A DNA stretch of 63,681 nucleotides from Nocardioides sp. R-C-SC26 (GTDB lineage: Bacteria > Actinomycetota > Actinomycetes > Propionibacteriales > Nocardioidaceae): NCBI RefSeq assembly GCF_021246465.1, contig NZ_JAHRHK010000013.1:28363-92043 (forward strand), given 5' to 3'. Within the stretch, counting starts at the first letter, position 1. Each line of letters begins with the position of its first letter. This document shows positions 17,995-26,753 of the stretch, piece after piece. Both the position numbers and the translations under genes were made by a program. The notes beneath the pieces were generated by a model. It saw only the letters and a program-made list of their open reading frames with translations, was not told the origin of the DNA and did no database searches.

Positions 17995-20196
17995 CTAGGC
18001 CCGACGTCCGCAACGCAGCGTGCCGTAGCGCTCGACCACGTCGTAGCCGGCAGCGGCATAGAGCTTGAGGACCCGGTCGGTGAAGTCGGTCTCCCCCACG
18101 CACGCGAGCGAGACGTCGAGCCTCTCCAGCGCCTCGCGCGTGGTGGCCACGCCGGGGAACTTCTGTTTCTCCCCCGAAGCCAGGCGATAGAGCGTGCGGC
18201 GGGCACGGGTCGCCGCGCGCGGCTCCTCGATGTTCTCGATGAACCACTCGCGCGGCACGACGGGGAACGCCTGGGTGCTGTACATCGTGAGCACCTTCAT
18301 CCGTCGCGGCGGCAGCAGCACGGTGCCGGTGACCCCCTCCCGCACGAGCAGCTCGACGTCGGCCAGGGCCGGCAGGTCGAGCTTCCACTCGGGCTGCTTG
18401 GTCACCGTCACGGGACCGCCGTGGCCGGTGTGCGACCAGACCGGTCTTGCACCGATGCCGAGGAGCACCACCGCGACCAACGCCGGCACGAGGGCGACAC
18501 CGACGGCGAGTCTCGGCGAGGTTCGATCGGCCCTGCTCGTATCGGTCGTCGATGCGACCGAGGGGTCGTCGCCGGACCTGCGCAGGTCCGGGATCGGCGC
18601 GGTGACGAGCAGCCCGACCAGCACCGGGATCGGGGCGACGAGCAGCATCCGCCACAGGATCGGCCCCGAGCCCGTGACGGTGTTGATCAGCGGCAGCACG
18701 CCAGGCGCGAACACCCAGACCGAGGCCAGCGCCGAGGCGCCGGCGAGCGCGGCCGGCGTGCCTCGCCGGGCCAGTGCGACGGCCCCACCGAGGGCGAGCA
18801 GACCCAGCGCCACCATCGCGGGTGTCTCACCGAGGATCCGCACGAAGGAGGCCCGCGCAGGAAGCGCCACCGGATCGACCCCGCCGACGTCGGTGGAGAA
18901 CAGCACCACGGCCAGCCCGGAGAGCACCGGGCCCACGACCATCGCCAGGCCGCCGAGGGCCAGCCACCCCGATCGCAGCACCGCCGCTGCCAGGAGCACC
19001 GCGGCACACATGATCGGCGCCCAGACCACCGCCGTCGGCGTCAGTCCGTAGAAGGCGACGCCGGCGAGCAGCAGGAGGACGGCGTGGCGCCACTGCGCCC
19101 GTCGCTCGGCCAAGGCGGGCAGCTCGGTGAGGTGGGCCCAGATCAGCGGCATCAGGACAACGACGGCGATGACCTTGCCCTGCCAGATCCGCGGGATCCA
19201 GAAGTTGCCGAGCATCGAGTCGCCGCTGAGGGTGAGGAACCCCAACGCGACGACGAACGCCGCGAACGCGCGGCGCGCAGCCCACCGACGAGTCAGGCGC
19301 CAGATCGCGAGGACGGCGAGCGCCGCGGCCACCGGGGGAACCCACAGGTAGGTCACGGTGCCCGCGAGCTGCCCGCTCATGTGCGCGATCACACCGAAGA
19401 GCCCCTCGACCGAGGAGATCGGCACGCCGCCGCCGTAGGGAGAGTTGAAGACCTCGGGACTGAACATGGTGTCGCGCAGGGCGGCGTTGCCGTGCTCGGC
19501 GATCCACACGGACCGATTGACGTAGTAGGGGTCGTCGGTGTCGGCGAGATGGATGAAGGAGGCGACCACGGCCGTGACCGCCATCGCAGCCAGCACCCCC
19601 AGCTCCTCCCACGTCGCCCACCGCGGCTGCCGACCATCGGCCGAGAGGTCCGCACGGCCGCCCCGCGCCGAGATCACCGGGGCACGAGTGGCGTCGCTCC
19701 CCTCCGTCGTGCCCCAGTCACCCGCGGGACGGACCCTCCCGCGCACCCAGGCCCACACCGCGAGGACGGCGAGCCCCAACGCCAGCGCGGCCCACGTCGC
19801 GCGGAACGTGCCCGGCGTCCAGACCAGGCCACCCAGGCCCGCGCCGCCGATCAGTGCCACCCCGAGTGCGAGCAGGCCGGACTCGCGGCGCTCGCCGAGC
19901 AGCGGGCGGACCGGGCCCCCGTCAGCGCCCGCGCGCACGGCCACCTCGTCGACCGCACCGCGGCGGGCTCGCCAGACCTCCCATCCGACGACGCCGACGG
20001 TGAGCGCCAGCCAGAGCCAGCCGCTCGGCCACAACGACCACTGGGTGGGCAGCCCGAGGGAGTACAGGAGCGTCCAGAGAGCGAAGGAGACGACCGAGGC
20101 GTCGAGGGCGGCGTCGAAGAGCCGCCCGAGCAGCGTGCTCGATCCGGGCGCGGCCGAGGGCGTCGCGCTGGGCGGGGCGACGTCGGGTGCGGTCAC
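17995..20196 (-). CDS. Polytopic membrane protein, DUF6077/GT-C-like
   Basis: A 733-residue protein with about 13 hydrophobic segments and a soluble C-terminal domain of some 140 residues. The first large extracytoplasmic loop carries ADTDDPYYVNRSVWIAEHG, with acidic residues placed as in the DxD loop of GT-C glycosyltransferases. That makes a lipid-phosphate-sugar-using enzyme or polymer ligase possible. The resemblance to DUF6077 is by general layout only. GTG 20196 has an AAGGAG SD and is divergent from a GT2 operon with 101 bp between the starts. Confidence 0.7.
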   Translation of the reverse strand: MTAPDVAPPSATPSAAPGSSTLLGRLFDAALDASVVSFALWTLLYSLGLPTQWSLWPSGWLWLALTVGVVGWEVWRARRGAVDEVAVRAGADGGPVRPLLGERRESGLLALGVALIGGAGLGGLVWTPGTFRATWAALALGLAVLAVWAWVRGRVRPAGDWGTTEGSDATRAPVISARGGRADLSADGRQPRWATWEELGVLAAMAVTAVVASFIHLADTDDPYYVNRSVWIAEHGNAALRDTMFSPEVFNSPYGGGVPISSVEGLFGVIAHMSGQLAGTVTYLWVPPVAAALAVLAIWRLTRRWAARRAFAAFVVALGFLTLSGDSMLGNFWIPRIWQGKVIAVVVLMPLIWAHLTELPALAERRAQWRHAVLLLLAGVAFYGLTPTAVVWAPIMCAAVLLAAAVLRSGWLALGGLAMVVGPVLSGLAVVLFSTDVGGVDPVALPARASFVRILGETPAMVALGLLALGGAVALARRGTPAALAGASALASVWVFAPGVLPLINTVTGSGPILWRMLLVAPIPVLVGLLVTAPIPDLRRSGDDPSVASTTDTSRADRTSPRLAVGVALVPALVAVVLLGIGARPVWSHTGHGGPVTVTKQPEWKLDLPALADVELLVREGVTGTVLLPPRRMKVLTMYSTQAFPVVPREWFIENIEEPRAATRARRTLYRLASGEKQKFPGVATTREALERLDVSLACVGETDFTDRVLKLYAAAGYDVVERYGTLRCGRRA

Positions 20197-20284
20197 GGTC
20201 AGGCTCCTTCACGGCAGGGGCTGCTGGGCCGGGAACGGCTCGGCGCCAGCACGTGTCGAGCCCGACGGGCGGGTCCGGCGTCGG

Positions 20285-20290
20285 TATCAT
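20285..20290 (+). promoter_or_regulatory. -10 box TATCAT, leaderless start of GT2 operon
   Basis: TATCAT ends 7 nt before the ATG at 20298. It overlaps an upstream ATG (20289), which would therefore not be in the transcript. Confidence 0.5.
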
Positions 20291-20297
20291 GACAGTC

Positions 20298-21308
20298 ATG
20301 CCACGCCTGTCCGCGGTGATGCTGGCGTGGCGTGACGAACCTCTGCTCGTCGACGCGGTGCAAGCGGTTCTCGCCTCCCAAGAGATCGACGTCGACGTCG
20401 TCGTGGTCGACAACGGCTGCACCAGCGACGCCGTCGGCGTGCTGCGCGGGCTGCCGGGCGTCACCGTGATCGACCCCGGCGCCAACCTCGGCTTCGCCGG
20501 TGGGTGCAACGAGGGCGCTCGCGCGGCCACCGGCGAGTACGTCGCCTTCGTCAACGGCGACGCCGTGGTCGAACCGGACGCGCTGGCACGCATGGTGGAC
20601 CTCGCCGCCGAGCCCGACGTCGGCCTGGTCACGGCCTCGGTGCGTCTCTACGACGAGCCGGAGACGGTGAACACCGTCGGCAACCCGGTCCACTTCACCG
20701 GGCTGAGCTGGGCCGGCGGGCTCGGCGACGACGCCGCCGGACACGCCTCGGAACGCGACGTCGCCTCCGCCTCGGGGGCCGCGACCGTGTGCCGACTCGA
20801 CCGGTTCCGCGAGCTCGGCGGGTTCTGCGAGGAGATGTTCGCCTACTGCGAGGACACCGACCTGAGCCTGCGCTCGTGGCAGCGCGGCTGGCGCGTCGTC
20901 TTCACCCCGGAGGCCGTCGTACGCCATCGCTACGAGTTCTCCCGCAACCCCGAGAAGTTCTTCCTGCTCCAGCGCAACCGCTGGTTCATGGTGTTGACCC
21001 TCTACTCCCCCGCGATGCTCGTGTGGGCCCTTCCTCCGATGATCGCGCTCGAGCTCGCCACCACCGCGATCGCGATCCGCGACGGCTGGGTCCGCCATCT
21101 GCTGCGCGCCTGGGTGTGGCTGCTGCGCCACCCAGGCGCGATCGCCCGCAGACGACGCCGCGCGCGCGCCGCCGTCCGTCGACCCGACCGCGAGGTGGCA
21201 CGGCTGCTGACCGGCGACCTGGACCCGCGCGTGCCCGGGCTGCAGGTCCCCGCGCCCGCCCGCGCCGTCAGCCGGGGATACTGGTCCATCGCCCGCAGGC
21301 TCGTCTGA
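20298..21308 (+). CDS. GT2 glycosyltransferase, rhamnosyltransferase-like
   Basis: A 336-residue GT-A enzyme. The nucleotide-binding strand reads VVVVDNGC, followed by ANLGFAGGCNEGA and FVNGDAVVEPDAL, the pattern of the WbbL/rhamnosyltransferase subgroup. GFCEEMFAYCEDTDLSLR supplies the catalytic base region. A hydrophobic stretch near MLVWALPPMIALELATTAIAI and an Arg-rich tail suggest membrane contact. It would add a sugar to a lipid-linked glycan. The 20298 start rests on the leaderless promoter; 20289 or 20187 are alternatives. Confidence 0.86.
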   Translation: MPRLSAVMLAWRDEPLLVDAVQAVLASQEIDVDVVVVDNGCTSDAVGVLRGLPGVTVIDPGANLGFAGGCNEGARAATGEYVAFVNGDAVVEPDALARMVDLAAEPDVGLVTASVRLYDEPETVNTVGNPVHFTGLSWAGGLGDDAAGHASERDVASASGAATVCRLDRFRELGGFCEEMFAYCEDTDLSLRSWQRGWRVVFTPEAVVRHRYEFSRNPEKFFLLQRNRWFMVLTLYSPAMLVWALPPMIALELATTAIAIRDGWVRHLLRAWVWLLRHPGAIARRRRRARAAVRRPDREVARLLTGDLDPRVPGLQVPAPARAVSRGYWSIARRLV

Positions 21309-21336
21309 GCCCGCCCGCCATCCGTCCCACTCATCC

Positions 21337-21351
21337 GAGGAGCAGATCCTG
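21337..21351 (+). promoter_or_regulatory. Strong SD upstream of a CTG start codon
   Basis: GAGGAG at 21337-21342 lies 6 nt before CTG 21349. No ATG, GTG or TTG occurs in this frame between here and GTG 21433, which has no SD and lies within the conserved part of the protein. Confidence 0.55.
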
Positions 21352-22989
21352 AGCGCCGCATCGACCGCACCGCAGATCATCGCGGTCGACGACGACGGCA
21401 TCTCCCTCGGCTCGCTCGGTGCCGACGACGCCGTGCTCGACGTCCTGCTCGACGATCGACGGGTGTGGTCGTTCTGGGCCGAGCGCGACACCGCCGAGGC
21501 CGAGGACGGCGCGCCGCGGGGCAGTGAGCGCCGGGCGGCCTGGCCCCGACCCTTGCGTCGCTTCCTGCACGGTCGGACCCGGGTGCGCGTGCGCGCCCAC
21601 GTCGCCGACGTCGACCTCTACGACGCCGAGCACGTCTTCGGCGACCCCGAGCGCAATACCGAGGCCGACGGCCGGGTGCGCGTCGTCAACGTGCACGGCG
21701 CGGAGCTGGCGCTGGACAAGTCCGGACGCCTGCAGGTCACCTTCGACACGCGCGACGCCTCCCAGGTCGCACCGCTGCTCGATTCCATCGAGGAGGTGAT
21801 CGACGCACTCGACCGGGCCGGGGTGCAGGCCTTCCCCGCCTACGGCACCCTCCTCGGGGCCGTGCGCGACGGTGCGCTGATCGGACACGACAGCGACGCC
21901 GACCTCGGCTACGTGAGCCGTTTCTCCCATCCGATCGACGTGATCCGCGAGTCGTTCGCACTGCAGCGCCGGCTCCGCGGGATGGGGTACGCCGTCACGC
22001 GCTACAGCGGTGCCGGCTTCAAGGTCGACGTCGTGGAGGCCGACGGCACCACGCGAGGTCTCGACGTGTTCGGCGGGTACCTCGACGACGGCTTCCTGAT
22101 CCTCCTGGGCGAGATCCGCACGCCGTTCGAGCGCTCCTGGATCTTCCCGCTGGCGACCACCACTCTGGAGGGACGCGATCTGCCGGCGCCGGCAGATGCC
22201 GACCGCGTGCTCACGGCGACCTACGGTCCGCACTGGCGAACGCCCGACCCGGCGTTCAAGTTCGAGACGCCGCGGAGCACCACCGACCGCCTCAACGACT
22301 GGTTCCGCGGCACGACCGCCCACCGCTCGACCTGGGATCGCAAGTACCAGCTGGCCCGGTTCGCCAAGCCCCAGGCCGGGCCCGACCCCCTCGCTCGGAT
22401 GCTGATGCGCCAGGAACGCACGCTCGGCTCCGGCATCCCGGACCTGGTCGTCGACGTCGGCTGCGGACGGGGGCACACCAGCCGCTGGCTCGCCCGTCGC
22501 GGGGCCCCCACCCTGGGTCTGGACTACTCCCCCCGCGGCTACGAGTTCGTCGCGCGCCAGACGGCCGACGAACCGGGTCTCCCGCTGGAGTTCGCCCCCT
22601 TCAACCTGCTCGAGCTGCGCTCCACCCTGGCCTGGGGCGCCCGTATCGCCCAGCGCGGCGGGCATCGCGTCGCCCTGGCCCGTCACGTGGCCGACTGCCT
22701 CCCCGACGACGGCCGCGAGCACCTGTGGCGCTTCCTCGCGCTCGCCTGCTCCGGTGGCGGCCGGTCCTATCTGGACTTCCTGATGTCGCCCGTCGAGGAC
22801 GACCGGTGGGCACAGCGCAACCTGCTCGCGCCGCTGGAGGAGGAGCAGGTGCGTGCCGAGGTCGAGGCACGTGGTGGCCGCGTCGTCATCGCCAAGGAGA
22901 TCGGGTCGCCGCGCATGGGCGTGCGCGGCGCCAACGACACATATCGAGCGCTGCGGCGCTCCTGCAGAATGGTGGTCGCATGGGACTGA
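21349..22989 (+). CDS. LicD-like transferase fused to SAM-dependent methyltransferase (CTG start)
   Basis: A 546-residue three-part protein. The first ~115 residues resemble the beta domain found at the N-terminus of teichoic-acid/capsule enzymes (DDRRVWSFWAERD). Next is a LicD/nucleotidyltransferase-like domain with AYGTLLGAVRDG and acidic HDSDADLGY, typical of phosphocholine- or phosphate-transferring LicD proteins. The C-terminal third is a class I methyltransferase (VVDVGCGRGHTSRWL, then LGLDYSPRGY). It may attach a phospho-substituent and methylate the same glycan or substituent. The proposed CTG start has a perfect SD and keeps the N-terminal domain whole; otherwise the gene starts at GTG 21433. 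Confidence 0.8.
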   Translation: MSAASTAPQIIAVDDDGISLGSLGADDAVLDVLLDDRRVWSFWAERDTAEAEDGAPRGSERRAAWPRPLRRFLHGRTRVRVRAHVADVDLYDAEHVFGDPERNTEADGRVRVVNVHGAELALDKSGRLQVTFDTRDASQVAPLLDSIEEVIDALDRAGVQAFPAYGTLLGAVRDGALIGHDSDADLGYVSRFSHPIDVIRESFALQRRLRGMGYAVTRYSGAGFKVDVVEADGTTRGLDVFGGYLDDGFLILLGEIRTPFERSWIFPLATTTLEGRDLPAPADADRVLTATYGPHWRTPDPAFKFETPRSTTDRLNDWFRGTTAHRSTWDRKYQLARFAKPQAGPDPLARMLMRQERTLGSGIPDLVVDVGCGRGHTSRWLARRGAPTLGLDYSPRGYEFVARQTADEPGLPLEFAPFNLLELRSTLAWGARIAQRGGHRVALARHVADCLPDDGREHLWRFLALACSGGGRSYLDFLMSPVEDDRWAQRNLLAPLEEEQVRAEVEARGGRVVIAKEIGSPRMGVRGANDTYRALRRSCRMVVAWD

Positions 22990-23252
22990 ACGACAGCGCT
23001 TCCGACGCGGCGACGGGAGACCGCTCACGCGCCCGGGCCCTGATGCGGTTCGCGCCGGTGCGCTCGCGGGTCGATATGGTCAAGCTCGAGGAGCGCGTTC
23101 GCGAGCTCGAGGAGGCGGTGCGCGAATGCCGCCGTCACCATCACCGCACCGCCGAGCTCACCGACCTCGTGCAGGCGCTGATGGTGCCGTTGGCCACGAG
23201 CGACCGGGCCGCACTGGATCGGGTCCTGGCCGAGTACACCGACCAGCTCTGA
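22980..23252 (+). CDS. Small coiled-coil protein, DUF6752-like
   Basis: A 90-residue protein with a central charged coiled coil (MVKLEERVRELEEAVREC) and no membrane segment. Its ATG lies inside the end of the LicD-methyltransferase gene (10-bp overlap), and the third sulfotransferase starts 10 bp after its stop, so it is translationally coupled. It resembles DUF6752 proteins in size and layout. A role as an adaptor between the glycan-modifying enzymes is possible but unproven. Confidence 0.7.
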   Translation: MGLNDSASDAATGDRSRARALMRFAPVRSRVDMVKLEERVRELEEAVRECRRHHHRTAELTDLVQALMVPLATSDRAALDRVLAEYTDQL

Positions 23253-23262
23253 AGCGGGACCG

Positions 23263-24366
23263 GTGAGCGAGCGCATGCGGCGGGTCTTCCTGCACGTCGG
23301 CCTGCCCAAGACGGGGACCAGCTACCTCCAGACGATCGTGTGGTCCCATCGCGAGGAACTGCGCGACGCCGGCCTCCTCGTGCCCGGCCGTGAGCGCCGC
23401 GACCACCTCTGGGCCTCCCTGGAGATCCGCGAGGACCCCAGCCTGCAGCGACGGGGGCGTCGCGCCCCGCAGGCGTGGCAGGTCGTGCGCGACCAGAGCC
23501 GTGCCTGGAGCGGAGACGTCCTGATCAGCCACGAGTTCTTCGGCGCGGCCTCCCATCGCCAGGCTGCCGCGATGGTCGACGCCCTCCGCGCCGACGACGT
23601 CGAGGTGCATGTCGTCGTGACGGCCCGCGACCCGCTGGGCCTGTTCACCTCCAGCTGGCAGGAGCACCTGAAGAACAAGGGCACGACGCCGATCGCCCGG
23701 TACGCGCGGGAGGTCTCCACGGATCCGACCGTGATCTGGAACTGGCGCGCCCTGGACCTGCGCCTCGTGCTCGATCGCTGGGGCACCCTCACCGACCCCG
23801 CCCAGGTGCACGTCATCACCCCGCCCCCGAGCGAGGCTCCGCGCGCCGAGCTGTGGCAGCGGTTCTGCTCGGTTCTCGGTCTTCCCGACGATGTCGCCGA
23901 CGCGGGAGCGGGCTTCGCGAACTCCTCGATGGGGGTGAGCGAGGCCGAGACGCTGCGCCGTCTCAACCAACGGTTGCGAGGCTTCGACCGGGCCTTCGAC
24001 CGCGGCGTGTGGATCCGCAGCTATCTCGCCGACGACCGGCTCGCGGTGCGCGCGGGCGACCCCTTCTGGCCCGACGCGGACCAGATCACCGAGTGCCGTC
24101 GCCGCGGCGAGGACGCCGTGGAGTTCGTGCGAGCGGCCGGGTTCGACGTCGTCGGCGACATCGACGCGCTGCGGGTTCCAGCCGACCTGCCCGAACGCCG
24201 GCACCCCCAGTCGGTGACCGACGCCGAGGTCGCCGACGTCGCGCTGGATCTGGTGGCCGACCTGCTCGGCGAGGTCCGCCGACTCACCAAGCAATCGGCC
24301 GACGATCAGGCCGGCCGCTCGCTGAGCGACCAGGCGCGCCGTCTACGCCACCGGCTCAGGCGCTGA
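23263..24366 (+). CDS. Sulfotransferase-like protein 3
   Basis: A 367-residue paralog with VFLHVGLPKTGTSYLQ at the N-terminus and VVVTARDPLGLFTSSWQEHLK in the middle. The final region EVADVALDLVADLLGEVRRL parallels the C-terminal helix of the copy at 16675. There is no signal peptide. GTG 23263 is used; ATG 23275 is an alternative. It is last in the GT2-LicD/methyltransferase-coiled-coil operon and converges on the RCC1-EEP gene, with only 11 bp between stops. Confidence 0.82.
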   Translation: MSERMRRVFLHVGLPKTGTSYLQTIVWSHREELRDAGLLVPGRERRDHLWASLEIREDPSLQRRGRRAPQAWQVVRDQSRAWSGDVLISHEFFGAASHRQAAAMVDALRADDVEVHVVVTARDPLGLFTSSWQEHLKNKGTTPIARYAREVSTDPTVIWNWRALDLRLVLDRWGTLTDPAQVHVITPPPSEAPRAELWQRFCSVLGLPDDVADAGAGFANSSMGVSEAETLRRLNQRLRGFDRAFDRGVWIRSYLADDRLAVRAGDPFWPDADQITECRRRGEDAVEFVRAAGFDVVGDIDALRVPADLPERRHPQSVTDAEVADVALDLVADLLGEVRRLTKQSADDQAGRSLSDQARRLRHRLRR

Positions 24367-24377
24367 CGCCGGACCGG

Positions 24378-26660
24378 TCAGGCGCCGACGAAGCCGAAGG
24401 TCCCGCTGAGCATGGCGTGATCGGTGATCCGTGCAACGAAGGGCGACCGGTCGAAGAGGTGCGCACGACGGGTCAGCTCGGGTGAGTGGAAGAGCCAGTC
24501 GAGCCGCATCACCGACGGCGGGGAGCACTTCTTGCCCCGGACGCTGCCCCCACTGACCGCCTCGAGGTCGGTCTGACCGACCACCTTGCAGAAGACCGTC
24601 TTGCGCTCGTTCATGTCGCCGAGGAAGACGAACGGGATCTTCTTGGCGCGCTGCTGCTTGATCTTGTTGATCTCGATCTTCACCGCGCGGTTGCGCTCAC
24701 GCTGCCGCTCCTTGGTGTTCTTCGAGGAGTTGTGCACGTTCAGGATCCACAGCTCCCTGCCCGAGGCTCGATTGCGCAGCAGCACCATCGAGTTGGGTCG
24801 GGTCGTCCCCGCCATCGGGATCATCACGTCCTCGGATCGCACCAGCTCCCACTCGCTGGTGCGCCACATGACGGCCTGCCAGACCACCTTCGGGTTCCGC
24901 GTGGTGTTCTCCGGATAGAACGTGTAGGTGTCGCCGAGCGCGGCGACGAGCTGGCGGTACTGGTCGTGCTGGAGCTCTTGGAATCCCACGATGTCGGCCG
25001 CACCGGCCTTCAGCGAGTCAGCGCTCCACTCGGTGCGGATACGTCCGGGTGCGTACGACGCGGCGCCACCGCCCGGCTTGGTGTGCTGGCTGCCGAGCAC
25101 GTTGAAGCTCGTCACGACCAGTTGGCCGTCGGCGGCGCGCACCTTGCGGCGGGCGGCCGGCGCAGCCACGCCGGGCGGGGTCCCCCGGTTCACCCGGTTG
25201 CCGCGGTTGAGCTGGCCCTGCTCGTTGTTGCCCCAGCACTGCACCGCGGTGCTGCCGGAGTTCGTGCCGCCGTTGGCCGTGCTCGCGCCGCAGGCGTGCA
25301 TCCACCCGGCCGAGAGCGTCGAGAACGTGCGCCCGCCCGCCACGGCCACCGGGCTCGTGGAGTCGCTGGCGAGCGCGGTGCCGAGCTGGCCGTACCTGTT
25401 GCCGCCCCAGCAGTAGGCGGCGCTCTGGGCGTCGAGGGCGCAACCGAACGCATCGCCCAGGCTCACCTGACGGTAGGTGCGCGCCGCACCCGACGGCGCG
25501 GTGGGCACGAGCCGCAGCGTCTTGGTCCCGTCGCCGATCTGGCCCTGGTCGTTGAGCCCCCAGCAGCGCAACGCGCCCGCGAGCGAGACCGCGCAGGTCG
25601 TCGACCACCCGGCGTCGATCTGACGGAAGGACGCCGTGGCCTTGATCGGCGTCGGACGCAGCATCGCGGTACGGGTCCCCGTGCCGAGCTGTCCGAAGTC
25701 GTTGCGGCCCCAGCACGACGCGGCGCCGGAGGTCTGCGTGCCGCAGACGTGCCAGCCGCCGACCGAGACGTCGCTCCAGGTGGTCATCGTCCCGACCCGG
25801 GCGGGCGAGCGTCGCGTCTGGCGATCGCCGGTGCCGAGCTGTCCGGCGGAGTTGCCGCCCCAGCAGAACAGCGAACCCGACGCGACACCGCAGGCCGTGC
25901 TCCAGCCGACGTCGACCGTCGTCCAGCTGCTCGCCGTGCCGACCTGCTGGGGCGTCCAGCGCTGCCCCGCGTCGCCGATGCCGAGCTGGCCGTTCATGTT
26001 CTGCCCCCAGCACCACAGCGTTCCGGTGCGCTTGATGCCGCAGGTGGACAGCCCGCTCGTGCTGAGCTGCGCCCACTCGCCGGCTTCACCGATCTGGGTG
26101 AGTCGCAGCCGGTCCTGGCTGTCGCCGACGCCGAGCTGGCCGAAGTCGTTGTCGCCCGAGCACAGGGCCGTGCCGTCGTTGCGGACTTGGCAGGTGGTCA
26201 TGCCGCCGGCGACGACGCCCGGGCGGGGCTCGAGCACGTTCGAGACGATGTCGACGGTGCCCTGGACCGCCGGGTCCGTGGTCGCGCTGTTGCGCACGCT
26301 GTAGGTCATCGTCCAGCGGCCTCCGCGCGCCACCGTGCCGGTGATGAGACCGGTCGGGCTCAGCGTCACGCCGGACGGACGCCCCGAGACCACACCGAAC
26401 ACCAGCGTGGGACGGTTCTGCTCCTCGGCGGTGACCTGGAGCTGGTAGCTGATCGGCTCTCCGGGCCGGGTCGTGATGATCTGCCCCTCGACCGGCACCA
26501 CCGCGCCGGCGCGCGCCGCCGCGGGGAGCATCCCGGTCGGTGTCGCCGGCGCCACCGCGGCGAGCCCGACGACCACCGCCCAGGCCAGCGTCGCGACAGC
26601 GACGGAGCGCAGCGCGATCTTCAACACGGGATCGACGGCGTGTCGCAACGGGGAAGTCAC
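24378..26660 (-). CDS. Secreted RCC1 seven-bladed propeller fused to EEP phosphodiesterase
   Basis: A 760-residue exported protein. It has a signal peptide (about residues 15-50) and an Ig/He_PIG-like domain ending near SPTGLITGTVARGG. Seven RCC1-type repeats follow, each with G-Q-L-G or a close variant (GQIG, GQLN) and a pair of Cys, usually as TCGV...LWCWGxNxxGQLG. The EEP domain has VTSFNVLG, GFQELQ, LNVHNSS, LGDMNERKT and TDHAMLSG, so its catalytic residues are intact. The propeller may bind a polymer or protein while the EEP domain cuts a phosphodiester. The GTG at 26660 is supported by TACCAT 8 nt upstream; TTG 26666 is an alternative. Confidence 0.88.
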   Translation of the reverse strand: MTSPLRHAVDPVLKIALRSVAVATLAWAVVVGLAAVAPATPTGMLPAAARAGAVVPVEGQIITTRPGEPISYQLQVTAEEQNRPTLVFGVVSGRPSGVTLSPTGLITGTVARGGRWTMTYSVRNSATTDPAVQGTVDIVSNVLEPRPGVVAGGMTTCQVRNDGTALCSGDNDFGQLGVGDSQDRLRLTQIGEAGEWAQLSTSGLSTCGIKRTGTLWCWGQNMNGQLGIGDAGQRWTPQQVGTASSWTTVDVGWSTACGVASGSLFCWGGNSAGQLGTGDRQTRRSPARVGTMTTWSDVSVGGWHVCGTQTSGAASCWGRNDFGQLGTGTRTAMLRPTPIKATASFRQIDAGWSTTCAVSLAGALRCWGLNDQGQIGDGTKTLRLVPTAPSGAARTYRQVSLGDAFGCALDAQSAAYCWGGNRYGQLGTALASDSTSPVAVAGGRTFSTLSAGWMHACGASTANGGTNSGSTAVQCWGNNEQGQLNRGNRVNRGTPPGVAAPAARRKVRAADGQLVVTSFNVLGSQHTKPGGGAASYAPGRIRTEWSADSLKAGAADIVGFQELQHDQYRQLVAALGDTYTFYPENTTRNPKVVWQAVMWRTSEWELVRSEDVMIPMAGTTRPNSMVLLRNRASGRELWILNVHNSSKNTKERQRERNRAVKIEINKIKQQRAKKIPFVFLGDMNERKTVFCKVVGQTDLEAVSGGSVRGKKCSPPSVMRLDWLFHSPELTRRAHLFDRSPFVARITDHAMLSGTFGFVGA

Positions 26661-26668
26661 GAGCAAGG

Positions 26669-26674
26669 ATGGTA
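26669..26674 (-). promoter_or_regulatory. -10 box TACCAT, leaderless start of RCC1-EEP gene
   Basis: TACCAT on the minus strand ends 8 nt before GTG 26660, fitting a leaderless transcript. Confidence 0.4.
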
Positions 26675-26753
26675 TGCGAGAGGCGGACGAGGCGCCAGGG
26701 GTTCGTGTGACTGGTGTGACGATCGGGCTACGACCCCTGCCCGATCGGGCAGG

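Noticed and set aside
17587..20292. A 901-codon open frame on the plus strand
   Set aside because: Antisense to the DUF6077-like and sulfotransferase genes, which have clear domains; its own translation has none.
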